Positions 47,142 through 57,091 of a DNA stretch of 64,000 nucleotides are shown piece by piece. The notes under the pieces were generated by a model, which did not search any database, had not been told where the DNA came from, and worked only from the letters and a program-made list of their open reading frames with translations. The DNA comes from Bacteroides sp. 519 (GTDB taxonomy: Bacteria > Bacteroidota > Bacteroidia > Bacteroidales > Bacteroidaceae). Every line of letters begins with the position of its first letter. Positions within the stretch are counted from its first letter, which is position 1. The DNA lies in contig NZ_QVMJ01000002.1 in assembly GCF_010500955.1 (NCBI RefSeq), positions 97,031 to 161,030 of the forward strand, given 5' to 3'. The translations under genes and the position numbers were made by a program.

Positions 47142-49361
47142 TTACTTTCCTGATAATCCATCAGCAAATCCAGCATAGGTATGCTTGCGACTGTAATTTA
47201 AATCCCAAAGTCCTATTGGTTCTCCACCTCTCCAACCTGAGTTGGCCGGACTATCTGTAACAGCCCATTGAGTAATACCATATTGTTGGCTTGATGGTAT
47301 AATCTCAAAATACTTCTGTATGATAAACTTATAGAAGTTGGCCATAGCCTTGTGCTGTTCTTCGGTAACATTTTCGGTCAATACATTGTTACCTTCAACA
47401 TCTACAAGTCCCATATCCAATTCGGAAATCTTTATCAGTTTTCCCGATGTTTTGAGTAGTTCAAACATTTTCACTATGTGGTTTTCTTTGCTTTGCTGAG
47501 TATCCGGATTCATGTAACAAGACACATGCATTTGGCTACCAATACCATCAATTCGGGTAACTCCGTCGGCTTCCCAACGTTCTATCCACTTGATGAGACT
47601 TTTCAGTTTCCCATTGTCGTCCCAATCCGACTCCAGATTATAGTCGTTAACAAAAAGTTGCATATTCTGCGGGCCATGCTGTCTTGTAAACTTAACGGCA
47701 AGTCGAACAAATTCCTCGTTACCAAGGTAATCCTGCCAGTAGAAATTGTTTTTAGCATCTTCTTCCGATACATTTTTAACCGATTGCAAGTCGTATATAC
47801 CATCACCATCAAAATCGCCTCCCGAAACAGCCTCATTTACTACATCCCATGCAGTAACATAATCGCCACATGCTTCCATCATACCCTTAATCCAAGTTTC
47901 CAAAGCAGTGGTAAGTACTTCGGATTTCTCTTCAGGAGTCAACGGAATAGTATTTCCCGATTCTTCTATTTCAAAAGAGATATCATCAAAATAGTATGTA
48001 TTGGCTTCTTGCAATATAGAAAGATTAAACGCAATGGTATTCATACCGTCTTGTTCACCACTAACAACACCTGTTTTGGTGTATTCTTTCCATTGGGTTG
48101 TTACATCAGGACTGCCCACCATTGACCAATGCAAATATCCTCCCGGATTATTGTGTGCCTGCGACTCTAAAGTTGCATTTTTTTCAGCTCTGACCTTCAT
48201 ACTGAAACGATAGGCATCTCCTTTCTGAAGTGTGAGAGGAACTTTTACGAAAAACTGAGTATCCCAAGCATTAACCGGATTATCATCCGATTGCACTACA
48301 ATGGCTCTTCCTACGCCATCTGCCCCCGTACCAGCAACGCCAAACGTGGCAGCTTTAGGACCAACCGTTTTTTCGGTTACGTAAAAACAAGAAACATCAT
48401 CACCCTCACAATCGCTGTTACTGAGCAAGTTTGTCCACCAAGTAGATGGTCCGGCAGCCATACTTTCAATTGCAAACGTAAAAGAAAGCCAATCCGGTTT
48501 GCTCCAATTGGTTAAAGTCTCTTCATCGAAAGATGTATTTGCAATTAAATTATTGTTAGTTCCAGTGGCTTTCAGAGAAAGATCGTCAAAAAACAAATCG
48601 CCTCCAAATGTACCGAAACAAAAGCGCATAATAGTCAAAGCATGCTCTGCCGTAAAAGTAACAGAAGTTTCGCTCCACTCTGTATCAATTATAAAAGGCG
48701 ACAAGTATTGTGTGTTTGTTCCATCACCCGGCCAAAAAGGTATTTCTACCGGGGTAGAAGCTTTGGCACGCATGCTTATAGTGTATTCAACACCTGCGGT
48801 TAAAGGAGTTGATAAATTATAATATATTTCCCAATCCCAAGGTTTATCTTTTGCTTCTGGTGTATTGATGTGCAGAGCCTTATTAGCATCATTGGGATCT
48901 ACTTCAATTTCCTTATTGGCAATAAGACCATTAAGGTAGGTGTTGTTTTGTTGGGCATGCCATAACAAAGTATGCCCATAAATGGTTAATCCGGCCGATT
49001 GAGCTGCATCTACAAATTTGTTCACCTCAGAGAAGTCCATCGAACCATTGTCGGCCACACACGAGGCATACTTCATGGCATTGCCGGCGGTCACTTCGTT
49101 GAAGTTAGAGAGGGTCAGGCCATATACTTGCTCTTTCTTAAGAAAATCGCTCACCGAAACACCAGCTCCCAACTTAAAGTTGGGATTGACGCTGCGGTCT
49201 ATATAAGTTTTCAAAGCATCGTAGGCATTGAGATATTCATACTGAGCTATACTCTCAGGTTTATCAGTCTTATATTCGACGAAATTATCATCGGCACAAG
49301 CAGCCAGTGCAAATATTGCCCAAGCCAACAGTATTTTTCCAATATAGTTTTTCATGTTCAT
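47142..49361 (-). CDS. xyn10A: GH10 endo-xylanase with two CBMs inserted in the barrel
   Basis: A 739-residue lipoprotein (signal ending ALAACADD). The GH10 barrel starts at about 40 and is broken after IYGHTLLWHAQ (about 130). Two carbohydrate-binding modules of CBM4/9/22 type fill about residues 145-465. The barrel resumes with the acid in WDVVNEAV (about 508) and the nucleophile in IKISELDMG (about 645), and ends near 735. This inserted architecture is known for xylanases next to SusD/lipoprotein genes in Bacteroides and Prevotella. It should be surface-bound and cut xylan before import. Confidence 0.94.
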   Translation of the reverse strand: MNMKNYIGKILLAWAIFALAACADDNFVEYKTDKPESIAQYEYLNAYDALKTYIDRSVNPNFKLGAGVSVSDFLKKEQVYGLTLSNFNEVTAGNAMKYASCVADNGSMDFSEVNKFVDAAQSAGLTIYGHTLLWHAQQNNTYLNGLIANKEIEVDPNDANKALHINTPEAKDKPWDWEIYYNLSTPLTAGVEYTISMRAKASTPVEIPFWPGDGTNTQYLSPFIIDTEWSETSVTFTAEHALTIMRFCFGTFGGDLFFDDLSLKATGTNNNLIANTSFDEETLTNWSKPDWLSFTFAIESMAAGPSTWWTNLLSNSDCEGDDVSCFYVTEKTVGPKAATFGVAGTGADGVGRAIVVQSDDNPVNAWDTQFFVKVPLTLQKGDAYRFSMKVRAEKNATLESQAHNNPGGYLHWSMVGSPDVTTQWKEYTKTGVVSGEQDGMNTIAFNLSILQEANTYYFDDISFEIEESGNTIPLTPEEKSEVLTTALETWIKGMMEACGDYVTAWDVVNEAVSGGDFDGDGIYDLQSVKNVSEEDAKNNFYWQDYLGNEEFVRLAVKFTRQHGPQNMQLFVNDYNLESDWDDNGKLKSLIKWIERWEADGVTRIDGIGSQMHVSCYMNPDTQQSKENHIVKMFELLKTSGKLIKISELDMGLVDVEGNNVLTENVTEEQHKAMANFYKFIIQKYFEIIPSSQQYGITQWAVTDSPANSGWRGGEPIGLWDLNYSRKHTYAGFADGLSGK

Positions 49362-49375
49362 TTCTGATTTTAATA

Positions 49376-50416
49376 TTATTCCTTATAGGTAGGAGAGAAC
49401 TCTTCTGATGTAACTCCACGACGTTGCCACACAAGTGTGTCTTTCGTTTCGTATTGTTTCATACCAAAGTCAATCTTATAATCCAAATAAAGTGCATCAC
49501 GGTCTTTATTGCCCCAAGCCTTCTTCTCTGCTTTCTCTACATACTTGCCACTTCCACTTACTATATAGCCCGGCGTACCCGAAGTTATTGTACATTCATC
49601 ATTTTCGCCGAATGTTAAAATCAAATCACAAGTCAACTTCTTACCATCGGCAAGGATGGTGCTTACCGGAAATATTACAGAGTTTAAAGAATGAGTAGTA
49701 GTGCCACATACTTCGTCTTCTTCCACCGTTGGTTGCTGGCGAACAACGGTAGTAGTAGTTCCGTTCTCAGTGATTTTATCTTCGCCTCTACGCAAATAAT
49801 AAGCATGATATTTATTGATATACTTCACGCAGTAGAGCACATAGTCCATAGGCTTCACACTCCAATACTCAGTGTTTGTGCGCAAAGGATTATCACCGTC
49901 AAACAGCGGAGTGCCGGTAAGAATATGGTCGGCTCCGGTCATATTGGTCATTACCACAGGGATAACGTATGTATTCTTCAAAGCAGCCTCATCTGCAAAA
50001 AACGCATCAGTGAGCTGTACTTCTACCCCACCCTTCACATCACCATTGTAAGCAATCGTGTTGCTTACCAATGAATAATAGTTTGAAGGCATTGCTTGCA
50101 CCAAACTTCCATCAGAGAAGTATAGATGATCGCAAAGTGTATTATCTACTTTGATGTCTACATTAATTTTAGCACCATTGTACGATCCTCCCATTGTTGC
50201 ATAAATCTTGCACTTATGCTGATTGTCGAGCGTTGTATCGTACTCGTCTTCGCCCAGCACAATAGTACGTACGGGATATTGATACGCAAAGTAGACCGAA
50301 GTTCCACCTTCATAGTCGGGAAACGAAATATCTTGATTTTCACAGGAAGTATTCATTAAAGTCACAACTCCTGCCGATAATATAGATAACAATTTAATCA
50401 GTTTCATATCTTTCAT
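49376..50416 (-). CDS. xusE: XusE-type surface lipoprotein (DUF1735 family)
   Basis: I start at the ATG at 50416, after the SusD stop, instead of the upstream frame that overlaps it. The 346-residue product has a lipobox (VTLMNTSCEN, Cys near 25), an N-terminal DUF1735 beta-domain (about 30-180) and a C-terminal domain of the type often called DUF5627. Position between the second SusD and GH10 is exactly that of XusE in the Bacteroidetes xylan utilisation system, where it is an outer-membrane glycan-binding protein. Confidence 0.85.
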   Translation of the reverse strand: MKDMKLIKLLSILSAGVVTLMNTSCENQDISFPDYEGGTSVYFAYQYPVRTIVLGEDEYDTTLDNQHKCKIYATMGGSYNGAKINVDIKVDNTLCDHLYFSDGSLVQAMPSNYYSLVSNTIAYNGDVKGGVEVQLTDAFFADEAALKNTYVIPVVMTNMTGADHILTGTPLFDGDNPLRTNTEYWSVKPMDYVLYCVKYINKYHAYYLRRGEDKITENGTTTTVVRQQPTVEEDEVCGTTTHSLNSVIFPVSTILADGKKLTCDLILTFGENDECTITSGTPGYIVSGSGKYVEKAEKKAWGNKDRDALYLDYKIDFGMKQYETKDTLVWQRRGVTSEEFSPTYKE

Positions 50417-50436
50417 TTGTTTGTATCTTAATATAT

Positions 50437-52230
50437 TTACCAACCCTGATTTTGTTGCAGTTTGCTCCATTTCAGTGTTTCACTGTAAGGTATAGGGCCA
50501 TAATACATATAATCTTTGTAGCTACGTTCCTCTACTTTCGGCATTTCGGTATACTTCAACGTACCATCAGCATTTTTACTAATTTGCATGCCACGAGCAG
50601 TTTCGTTGAGTTTGGTCAAATCCACCTTCCAACGACGCAAATCCCAGAAACGGAAGTTCTCAAAACAAAGTTCAAGGCGGCGTTCGTTGCGGATAAGTTC
50701 GCGCATCTTGTTGGTATCATTCTTAATTGATTCAAGATAAGAATCATCATTGTCTGTTCCAACGCCTGCACGCTGACGGATAGCCTTAATTACATCGTAG
50801 GCACTATAAGCATGCGAGCCTGTTCCTGTTGGTCCCCAAGCCTCGTTAGCTGCCTCGGCATATGCCAAAAATATCTCAGTATAGCGAATACGGGCCACAT
50901 AATGTTTCTGAGTAGTGGAACTTTGCGGATTTAAGTTAATATCAGGACGAAGCAGTTTGCGCATGTAATAACCAGTACGAGTAGATTTATTACCCTCTTT
51001 GTTCACTACATCGCTATTTGTTCCATACGTTCCTGTTATAATTTCACCATTAGTTGAACCCATTTTGCTACCATTAAGCACAATGTATGCATCCAATCTT
51101 GGGTCGCGTCCTGTATAAGGATCATCACTGCTATATCCAGCAGCTACATCGGTAATAGGATAACCATTGGCCATCGGGAAAGCATCTACCAGATTTTGAG
51201 TAGGATTAACGCGTCCATTACCATACAGAGAAGGGGGATAGTTGCTCGTTTCCCAATCTTTATCGTCGGTAATGTTGCCACGCCAAATTATTTCTGCAGG
51301 ATTAGCACCAGCATTTAGGTTGCCTATCTCTGATGTGTTAGCAAACCATTTCCAACCATCTTGGTCCATTCCTGCTATGCCTCCAATGCGGTTGAGTACC
51401 GTTGCTGCATTATCGGCAGCTTGCGCCCACGTCACACCCGAAGCGTCGTTATAGGCCGGGCTGGCAGCTAGCAATGATACCTGTGCACGAAGAGCCTCTA
51501 CCACACGTCCGTCAATCTTACCTTTCATGTGGCTACCGAAAGCTCTGTTATATCCTGCCATTGTTGCACCCATGGCTTGGTATTTTGCAGGAATTTCACT
51601 ATCCGTAGCAACATCATTGCATACGTAGGGCAACAATTCCAATGCATTATCAATATCAAACATAATCTGCTCTACACACTTCTGAAAAGTTTCGCGAGGT
51701 TGATTGAAGTCAGAGCTCTTATCTTCGGATGTAAGGTGAATGGGTACACCTAGCAGAGCTCCGCTAGCATCACGCCCACCATGAGCCTGCAACAAATAAT
51801 ACATGTGCAGGGCACGCATAGCATAACACTCACCTTTAAAGTGATCGTTGAACATTGTGCGGAGTGGTTCTTCGGTAGCCCAAGCTATTTTATCGCAACT
51901 TTCGAGTACAATGTTTACATACTGAATGGCATTGTAGCGTCCTTGCCATTGGCTCATAGGATCGCTATTTGAAGCCCATGCTCCGGTAGCCATCTTCAAG
52001 TAATTGTTATCGTTTTCATTCGTCACTGCATCATCTGTTGCCAAATCGCTGCCAGGCATAGCTTGATATGGAAGTAAAAGATATGCATTCGCCAAGAAAC
52101 CTTGTGCATAGCTTGGCTCTTCGTACATAGACTCAATGTCGCGAATATTTTCGGGAGCGGGCGAAAACAAATCATCACAAGCCACCAATAACGGGGTGAA
52201 AGCCAATAATTTGAGTAGTATCTTTTTCAT
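50437..52230 (-). CDS. xusD: SusD-like glycan-binding lipoprotein (second pair)
   Basis: A 597-residue RagB/SusD protein: lipobox LLVACDD (Cys about 18), the TPR helices with GECYAMRALHMYYLLQAHGG (about 132-151) and the C-terminal signature IRNERRLELCFENFRFWDLR (about 515-535). It forms the lid of the SusC channel encoded directly upstream and binds xylo-oligosaccharides at the surface. Confidence 0.95.
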   Translation of the reverse strand: MKKILLKLLAFTPLLVACDDLFSPAPENIRDIESMYEEPSYAQGFLANAYLLLPYQAMPGSDLATDDAVTNENDNNYLKMATGAWASNSDPMSQWQGRYNAIQYVNIVLESCDKIAWATEEPLRTMFNDHFKGECYAMRALHMYYLLQAHGGRDASGALLGVPIHLTSEDKSSDFNQPRETFQKCVEQIMFDIDNALELLPYVCNDVATDSEIPAKYQAMGATMAGYNRAFGSHMKGKIDGRVVEALRAQVSLLAASPAYNDASGVTWAQAADNAATVLNRIGGIAGMDQDGWKWFANTSEIGNLNAGANPAEIIWRGNITDDKDWETSNYPPSLYGNGRVNPTQNLVDAFPMANGYPITDVAAGYSSDDPYTGRDPRLDAYIVLNGSKMGSTNGEIITGTYGTNSDVVNKEGNKSTRTGYYMRKLLRPDINLNPQSSTTQKHYVARIRYTEIFLAYAEAANEAWGPTGTGSHAYSAYDVIKAIRQRAGVGTDNDDSYLESIKNDTNKMRELIRNERRLELCFENFRFWDLRRWKVDLTKLNETARGMQISKNADGTLKYTEMPKVEERSYKDYMYYGPIPYSETLKWSKLQQNQGW

Positions 52231-52253
52231 ATTTCAATTCGTTTATTATAAGA

Positions 52254-55103
52254 TTAGAAAGTTACTTTAACACCTAGATTATAGAAACGAGTTTGTGGAG
52301 CAGTGCCTACATTCATTTCCAAAATCTCGCGTTCTTTCGCAATCGTTAGTAAGTTAGAACCACTGATGTATGCAGAGAGACCATTGATGATGGTTTTTCT
52401 TAACATCTTAGTTGGGAAGTCATAAGTGAGTTGCACTTTAGCAAGATTGAATCTATTGGTTGAATAAATCCAAAAATCAGAGTTTGTGAAGTTATTTGCA
52501 CCACCTTCGGTAGTGAGGCGAGGATAAGTGGCTGTTGCGGCTGTTGCGGGTGTCCAGCGTCCGCGCACCTCCTTAGAATATTTGTCTTGACCTGATATCC
52601 ACCAATAGTTTGTGTCCTCAGCATCGTTCTTGATGGCCTTGCCGCCAAAACCGCCTGTACCCAATACAAACAACGTAAATCCTTTGTATTTGGCTGTAAG
52701 GTTTACGCCTAGTGTAAGCGGATTGCCATACCAACCTCCACGACCTAAATAAATTTGGTCTTTGGAGTCGATAACTTCATCACCATTCTGGTCTTTATAT
52801 TTCAAGTCGCCTTGTTTCACTGTTCCTCCCAATTTCTGTTCGGGTGAATTTGCCACATCTTCAGGGCTTTCGAAGAAACCCAAACACTCGTAACCCCAAA
52901 TGCCATCGATAGCTTTTCCTTGACGGTTTTGATAAGCATCGGCAAAGCCGCTATCATCGCGCTTACTAGCTTTGGTGGTGTAGTAGGTACCGCTTACACC
53001 TGCCGAGAAATCTACTTCGCCAAAACGTTTGTTGTAGTTAAGAGCAAAGTCAAAACCCACACGTTTGTCATTATCGTAGTTTATGTGAGGAAGGAATGTA
53101 GCCTCAGGCCAATAAGTAAAGAAGTAACTTGGAAACAGATTGTTGGGAGTAATAAGCTTTCCTTCGATGGTGTTCATAAAGAAAGAAGCATCAGCAGTCA
53201 GCATCTTGTTCCAAAGCGAAGCTTTTATGTTGGCCGAAAACTCTTTGCGTTTCAAAAAAGTTAAATCCAGGTTTTCACCTCTTTTGGAATTGGTGGCATG
53301 AATAGACTGACCATCGTACCATCCCCACCAAGAACCATCAGACTGGTTAAATGACTTGGCATACATGTAATAGTCGTTGATGCCCAAGTCGGTGTGTAGG
53401 ATACTACCGCTTACGTTCAACATCAGTTTGTCAAAAGCAGAATCTTCCATGAAGGATTCTTTAGCCATGTTCCAGCCTAAGCTGATGGATGGAGAAAAAG
53501 CCTGACGATGCCCTTCGGCAAGTTTTGCCGAGTGAATAACCGATCCACCAAACTCTGCAAAGTACTTCTGTTCATAATTGTATGATGCTTGCAAACCTAA
53601 GTTTACATTGCTTGTGCTATGATACTCTTTTGATTTAGATTGCTGATATCCATTGGCAACAAAGATAGCACTTACATTGTGAGAGTTATTAAAGGTACGG
53701 TTGTAATCGAAATGTGCATTGAAAGCAATTGTTTGATTACTTGCACTTCCCGAAATATTCTGCACACCCGACTTTTTATCGTTTGTATCGCTTTTCTTCA
53801 GTCCCACAATAACATCCTGACCGTTGTAGTTAGACCACGTAGGAATATAGGTTGCATACTCATTATCGTAAGAGGTGTTGTAGGAGGTTGCGTAATCTAC
53901 CGCAAACTGAGTGTGGAAAGATAATCCTTTTAACACCTTCTCTAAATCAATGTTCACACCAGCATCAAACTGAAACTGACGGCTCGTATATTTCGTTTTT
54001 CCTGCGGCATAATAATCAGCAAATACATTTGTTAAGTCCTCTTGCGTACCACCCAAAAAGTATTGTCCATCAATAATGTTATTAGAGTTGGCAATCAGTT
54101 CCCATGCAGCAGTAGCATTAGAGTCAATGGCACTTAACGGCACCAATGGAGATACACGATTGGGGCGGAATGTAGAGGCCAATTGCCAGTAGTTACCACC
54201 TGCTGAAGCATTTGCATTATAAAAAGAGACATTACCATTTACATATGCAGTAATGAAATCGTTCAACTTCAAATCTACATTACCACGCACATTAAAGCGA
54301 TCGGCACGAGTCTTTTTGGCTTCGCCAAAATTCAATGGGCTCCCTTCATTGTTGTAGCTCACGTTGGTATAAAAGCGTGCACGCTCATTTCCGCCCGAAA
54401 TCTCTGCTGTAACATCCGAACGATTGTAGGCCTTCTTGATGAAATCGGAAGAGTAGAAATTGAGATTAGAGTAGCGATAGGAGTTCGTTCCTAATCCATA
54501 ATTGTATATCTCTTCGGCATTATACTTAGCAGCCAACCCATCATTGGCTAGTGCTTCGTTGTAGAGCGTCATGTATTCGGCCGAACCTAGATATTCGGGA
54601 TACGCCTTCAACACACTCCAACCTGTATTGGCACGTACATCTACTTTTAATGGAGAGATTTTACCTCGTTTGGTAGTAACTAAAACCACCCCTTTGGCGG
54701 CACGGCTACCATAGAGCACTACTGCTTGCGCACCTTTCAAAAAAGTAATGGTTTCTATTTCGTCGGGCTTCACATTATTCAAATCGCGTGGCACACCGTC
54801 TACCATAGCAAGATACTCATCCATAGCCCAAAGCGAGTTACCGTTCCAACCGCCAATGTATCCTTGCATATTGTCTATGCTATACGTGTTGTAATTCTTC
54901 TTGGTGAGTTCTTCTACATTCACTACCGACACGCCACCCAAGATGTTACCTTCCGCTACTTTGCGAAAAGCCACTTGTACTTCTTCATTGCTGGTGGCCA
55001 ATGAGTCTATTGTTTGTTCCTCCAGATTCTGAGCTACTGCCGGCAGCAAAATAGAAACGGCAGCAACAGCAAACAACAGGAATCTTTTTTGTATATGTTT
55101 CAT
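52254..55103 (-). CDS. xusC: SusC-like TonB-dependent transporter, no N-terminal extension (second pair)
   Basis: A 949-residue outer-membrane receptor. The signal peptide (cleaved after LPAVA) is followed almost at once by the plug (NILGGVSVVNVEELTKKNYN, about 53-72; GSRAAKGVVLVTTKRG, about 133-148) and the beta-barrel, ending in an aromatic-rich strand (LGVKVTF). Unlike the first SusC it lacks the CarboxypepD_reg-like N-terminal domain and the usual EEVVVVGYG box; NEEVQVAFRKV may serve as TonB box. It is paired with the SusD directly downstream. Confidence 0.94.
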   Translation of the reverse strand: MKHIQKRFLLFAVAAVSILLPAVAQNLEEQTIDSLATSNEEVQVAFRKVAEGNILGGVSVVNVEELTKKNYNTYSIDNMQGYIGGWNGNSLWAMDEYLAMVDGVPRDLNNVKPDEIETITFLKGAQAVVLYGSRAAKGVVLVTTKRGKISPLKVDVRANTGWSVLKAYPEYLGSAEYMTLYNEALANDGLAAKYNAEEIYNYGLGTNSYRYSNLNFYSSDFIKKAYNRSDVTAEISGGNERARFYTNVSYNNEGSPLNFGEAKKTRADRFNVRGNVDLKLNDFITAYVNGNVSFYNANASAGGNYWQLASTFRPNRVSPLVPLSAIDSNATAAWELIANSNNIIDGQYFLGGTQEDLTNVFADYYAAGKTKYTSRQFQFDAGVNIDLEKVLKGLSFHTQFAVDYATSYNTSYDNEYATYIPTWSNYNGQDVIVGLKKSDTNDKKSGVQNISGSASNQTIAFNAHFDYNRTFNNSHNVSAIFVANGYQQSKSKEYHSTSNVNLGLQASYNYEQKYFAEFGGSVIHSAKLAEGHRQAFSPSISLGWNMAKESFMEDSAFDKLMLNVSGSILHTDLGINDYYMYAKSFNQSDGSWWGWYDGQSIHATNSKRGENLDLTFLKRKEFSANIKASLWNKMLTADASFFMNTIEGKLITPNNLFPSYFFTYWPEATFLPHINYDNDKRVGFDFALNYNKRFGEVDFSAGVSGTYYTTKASKRDDSGFADAYQNRQGKAIDGIWGYECLGFFESPEDVANSPEQKLGGTVKQGDLKYKDQNGDEVIDSKDQIYLGRGGWYGNPLTLGVNLTAKYKGFTLFVLGTGGFGGKAIKNDAEDTNYWWISGQDKYSKEVRGRWTPATAATATYPRLTTEGGANNFTNSDFWIYSTNRFNLAKVQLTYDFPTKMLRKTIINGLSAYISGSNLLTIAKEREILEMNVGTAPQTRFYNLGVKVTF

Positions 55104-55135
55104 TGTACAATCATTTTATATTTTAGACATTCAGA

Positions 55136-57079
55136 TTACCATCCCGGATTCTGTGCAAACTCCGGATACAGATACACATCATTGTCGAGCAATGGAAACC
55201 AATAATGCTTCGTGCCGAACACTCTTTTCAGAATAACTTCTTCTTTCCATTCTGCAATGCGTGCATCTCTTGGGTCGTTCTCCTTAAAGAAACTATCGTT
55301 CTCTAAGCGAGTAAATTCTTGAGATGTCTTCGTGTTGTAAGGATACTCGGTTAAGAGCAACCAGCGTTGCAAGTCGTTGAATCGAAAACCTTCGAAAGCC
55401 AGTTCTACAGCACGTTCGCGGCGTACTTCGTCCATAAAGCTTTGTTTACTAACTGTGTAAGCTGCATCTACAGCACCTACACCACAACGTTGGCGCAGTG
55501 TATTGATTGCCTCTTCAGCGGTTTTATCAAAATTAGTCGATTTATAAGATGATCCACCCGCAGCAGCACCAGCTTCGGCATACATCAAGTAGATGTCTGC
55601 CAAACGCATATAGGGCAGGTTAACATGAAGATTGCCACCCCAGTTGTAGGCCAAGTCGTATTTGTTAGCTATGTGAGGCACCAGTTTCTGAGTGAAATAT
55701 CCCGTACGACTAGCTTGCGAAGTACTTCTCATCTGCCCTCCGGAAGAGAGTGTACAATATTGTAGAGGGGCATCTACATTAGACACATCAATGGTGGTAT
55801 TCACATATTTGAATCCATCGAAAACGATGTCGTGATAAAAGCGTGGATCGCGATCTTTGAATGGTTGCGATGGGTCGAATCCAGAGTTGGGATCCGTCAA
55901 TGGCAAGCCATTTGCCATGCCATAGAAGTTTACATAGTTAGCCGTAGGTTGATGGATTACGTTATCGTGTTCTACCAAGTTATTAATCTTGGGGCCCCAC
56001 AGCTTGGTGAAATTCCAGTTACTACCATTATAGTCTTCGGAAGGACCACGGAAGATGGCTTCGCATGTGCCCGGTATTTTCCATCCTTGCTGATAGGTAT
56101 AGAATATATCTGAGAAGCAAGTAGATGCCGATGCAGACTTCACATGATTGTAGATGTCATCGTACTTAAACTCTGCCAATGCATATTGGGTTTGACCGCT
56201 TTCGACCAGCGCAAGCAATTCGCCCAGGGCTTCGGCAGCCTTCTTTGCATAATCAGTATTGTAGTTATATGTTTGAGTTCCGCCCAACTGTGCGCCATGT
56301 TCCATCAGCGGACTAGCAGCCCACAGGCAAACTTTACCCAGGTAGCCCAATGCCATGATTTTATTGATGCGGAAGTCGTTCTTGCCCAGCGTATTTTTAC
56401 CAACAGTGGTATTATCCCAGTTGATGGGCAATAAATTGGCTGCTTTGCGGAAGTCTTCGGCACAACGATCAGCACACTCTTGGAAACTAAGACGTGGTAG
56501 GGTGAGCGAACCGGTAGAAGAGAGTACTTTGTCCACATAAGGTAAACCTCCAAAGAATTGCATCAACTCTTCGTGCCACCAAGCACGGAAAAAGTAAAGC
56601 TGTCCTTCGATGATTTTTCTTTCTTCTTCAGTAGCCTCTTTAAGAAGGCTCAGATTGGCAAGTCCTAAGTTGGCTTTGCGGATGCAATACCAAGCGTGTG
56701 GCCACAAAGAATGTTTAAACTTGTCCTTTGCTGTAGGGTCACTACCATCACGGTATAACCAACACTGTCCGTTGGTAGACCAAGCGCGGAAGTTTCCTAA
56801 ATCTATCTGATGCGTTAGATGACCATCTCCCATACCTGTATTCATAATCTCATCATCTCCCCAGTTAAAGGTAGTACAATAATTGTTCTTCTCTTTATCG
56901 GGAATACAATTGTATATCTCCTCAATGAATCCTTGAAAGTTGGTGAAGTTCTTGAATGCTTCTTCTTCCGATACGGTAGAGTCTGCCTCTTTGTCTAAAT
57001 AGTCGGTACACGAAGTAGAGCTTAGCGACAAACATGCTGCTACCGCACCGTATATAAGAGTTCTATATATTTTCTTCAT
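55136..57079 (-). CDS. xusB: SusD-like glycan-binding lipoprotein (first pair)
   Basis: A 647-residue SusD protein: lipobox SSTSCTD (Cys about 24), characteristic GQLYFFRAWWHEELMQFFGG (about 168-187) and C-terminal VRRERAVELAFEGFRFNDLQ (about 560-580). The C-terminus PEFAQNPGW is typical. It is 13 bp after the first SusC gene. Confidence 0.95.
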   Translation of the reverse strand: MKKIYRTLIYGAVAACLSLSSTSCTDYLDKEADSTVSEEEAFKNFTNFQGFIEEIYNCIPDKEKNNYCTTFNWGDDEIMNTGMGDGHLTHQIDLGNFRAWSTNGQCWLYRDGSDPTAKDKFKHSLWPHAWYCIRKANLGLANLSLLKEATEEERKIIEGQLYFFRAWWHEELMQFFGGLPYVDKVLSSTGSLTLPRLSFQECADRCAEDFRKAANLLPINWDNTTVGKNTLGKNDFRINKIMALGYLGKVCLWAASPLMEHGAQLGGTQTYNYNTDYAKKAAEALGELLALVESGQTQYALAEFKYDDIYNHVKSASASTCFSDIFYTYQQGWKIPGTCEAIFRGPSEDYNGSNWNFTKLWGPKINNLVEHDNVIHQPTANYVNFYGMANGLPLTDPNSGFDPSQPFKDRDPRFYHDIVFDGFKYVNTTIDVSNVDAPLQYCTLSSGGQMRSTSQASRTGYFTQKLVPHIANKYDLAYNWGGNLHVNLPYMRLADIYLMYAEAGAAAGGSSYKSTNFDKTAEEAINTLRQRCGVGAVDAAYTVSKQSFMDEVRRERAVELAFEGFRFNDLQRWLLLTEYPYNTKTSQEFTRLENDSFFKENDPRDARIAEWKEEVILKRVFGTKHYWFPLLDNDVYLYPEFAQNPGW

Positions 57080-57091
57080 TGCTTCTTTAAA

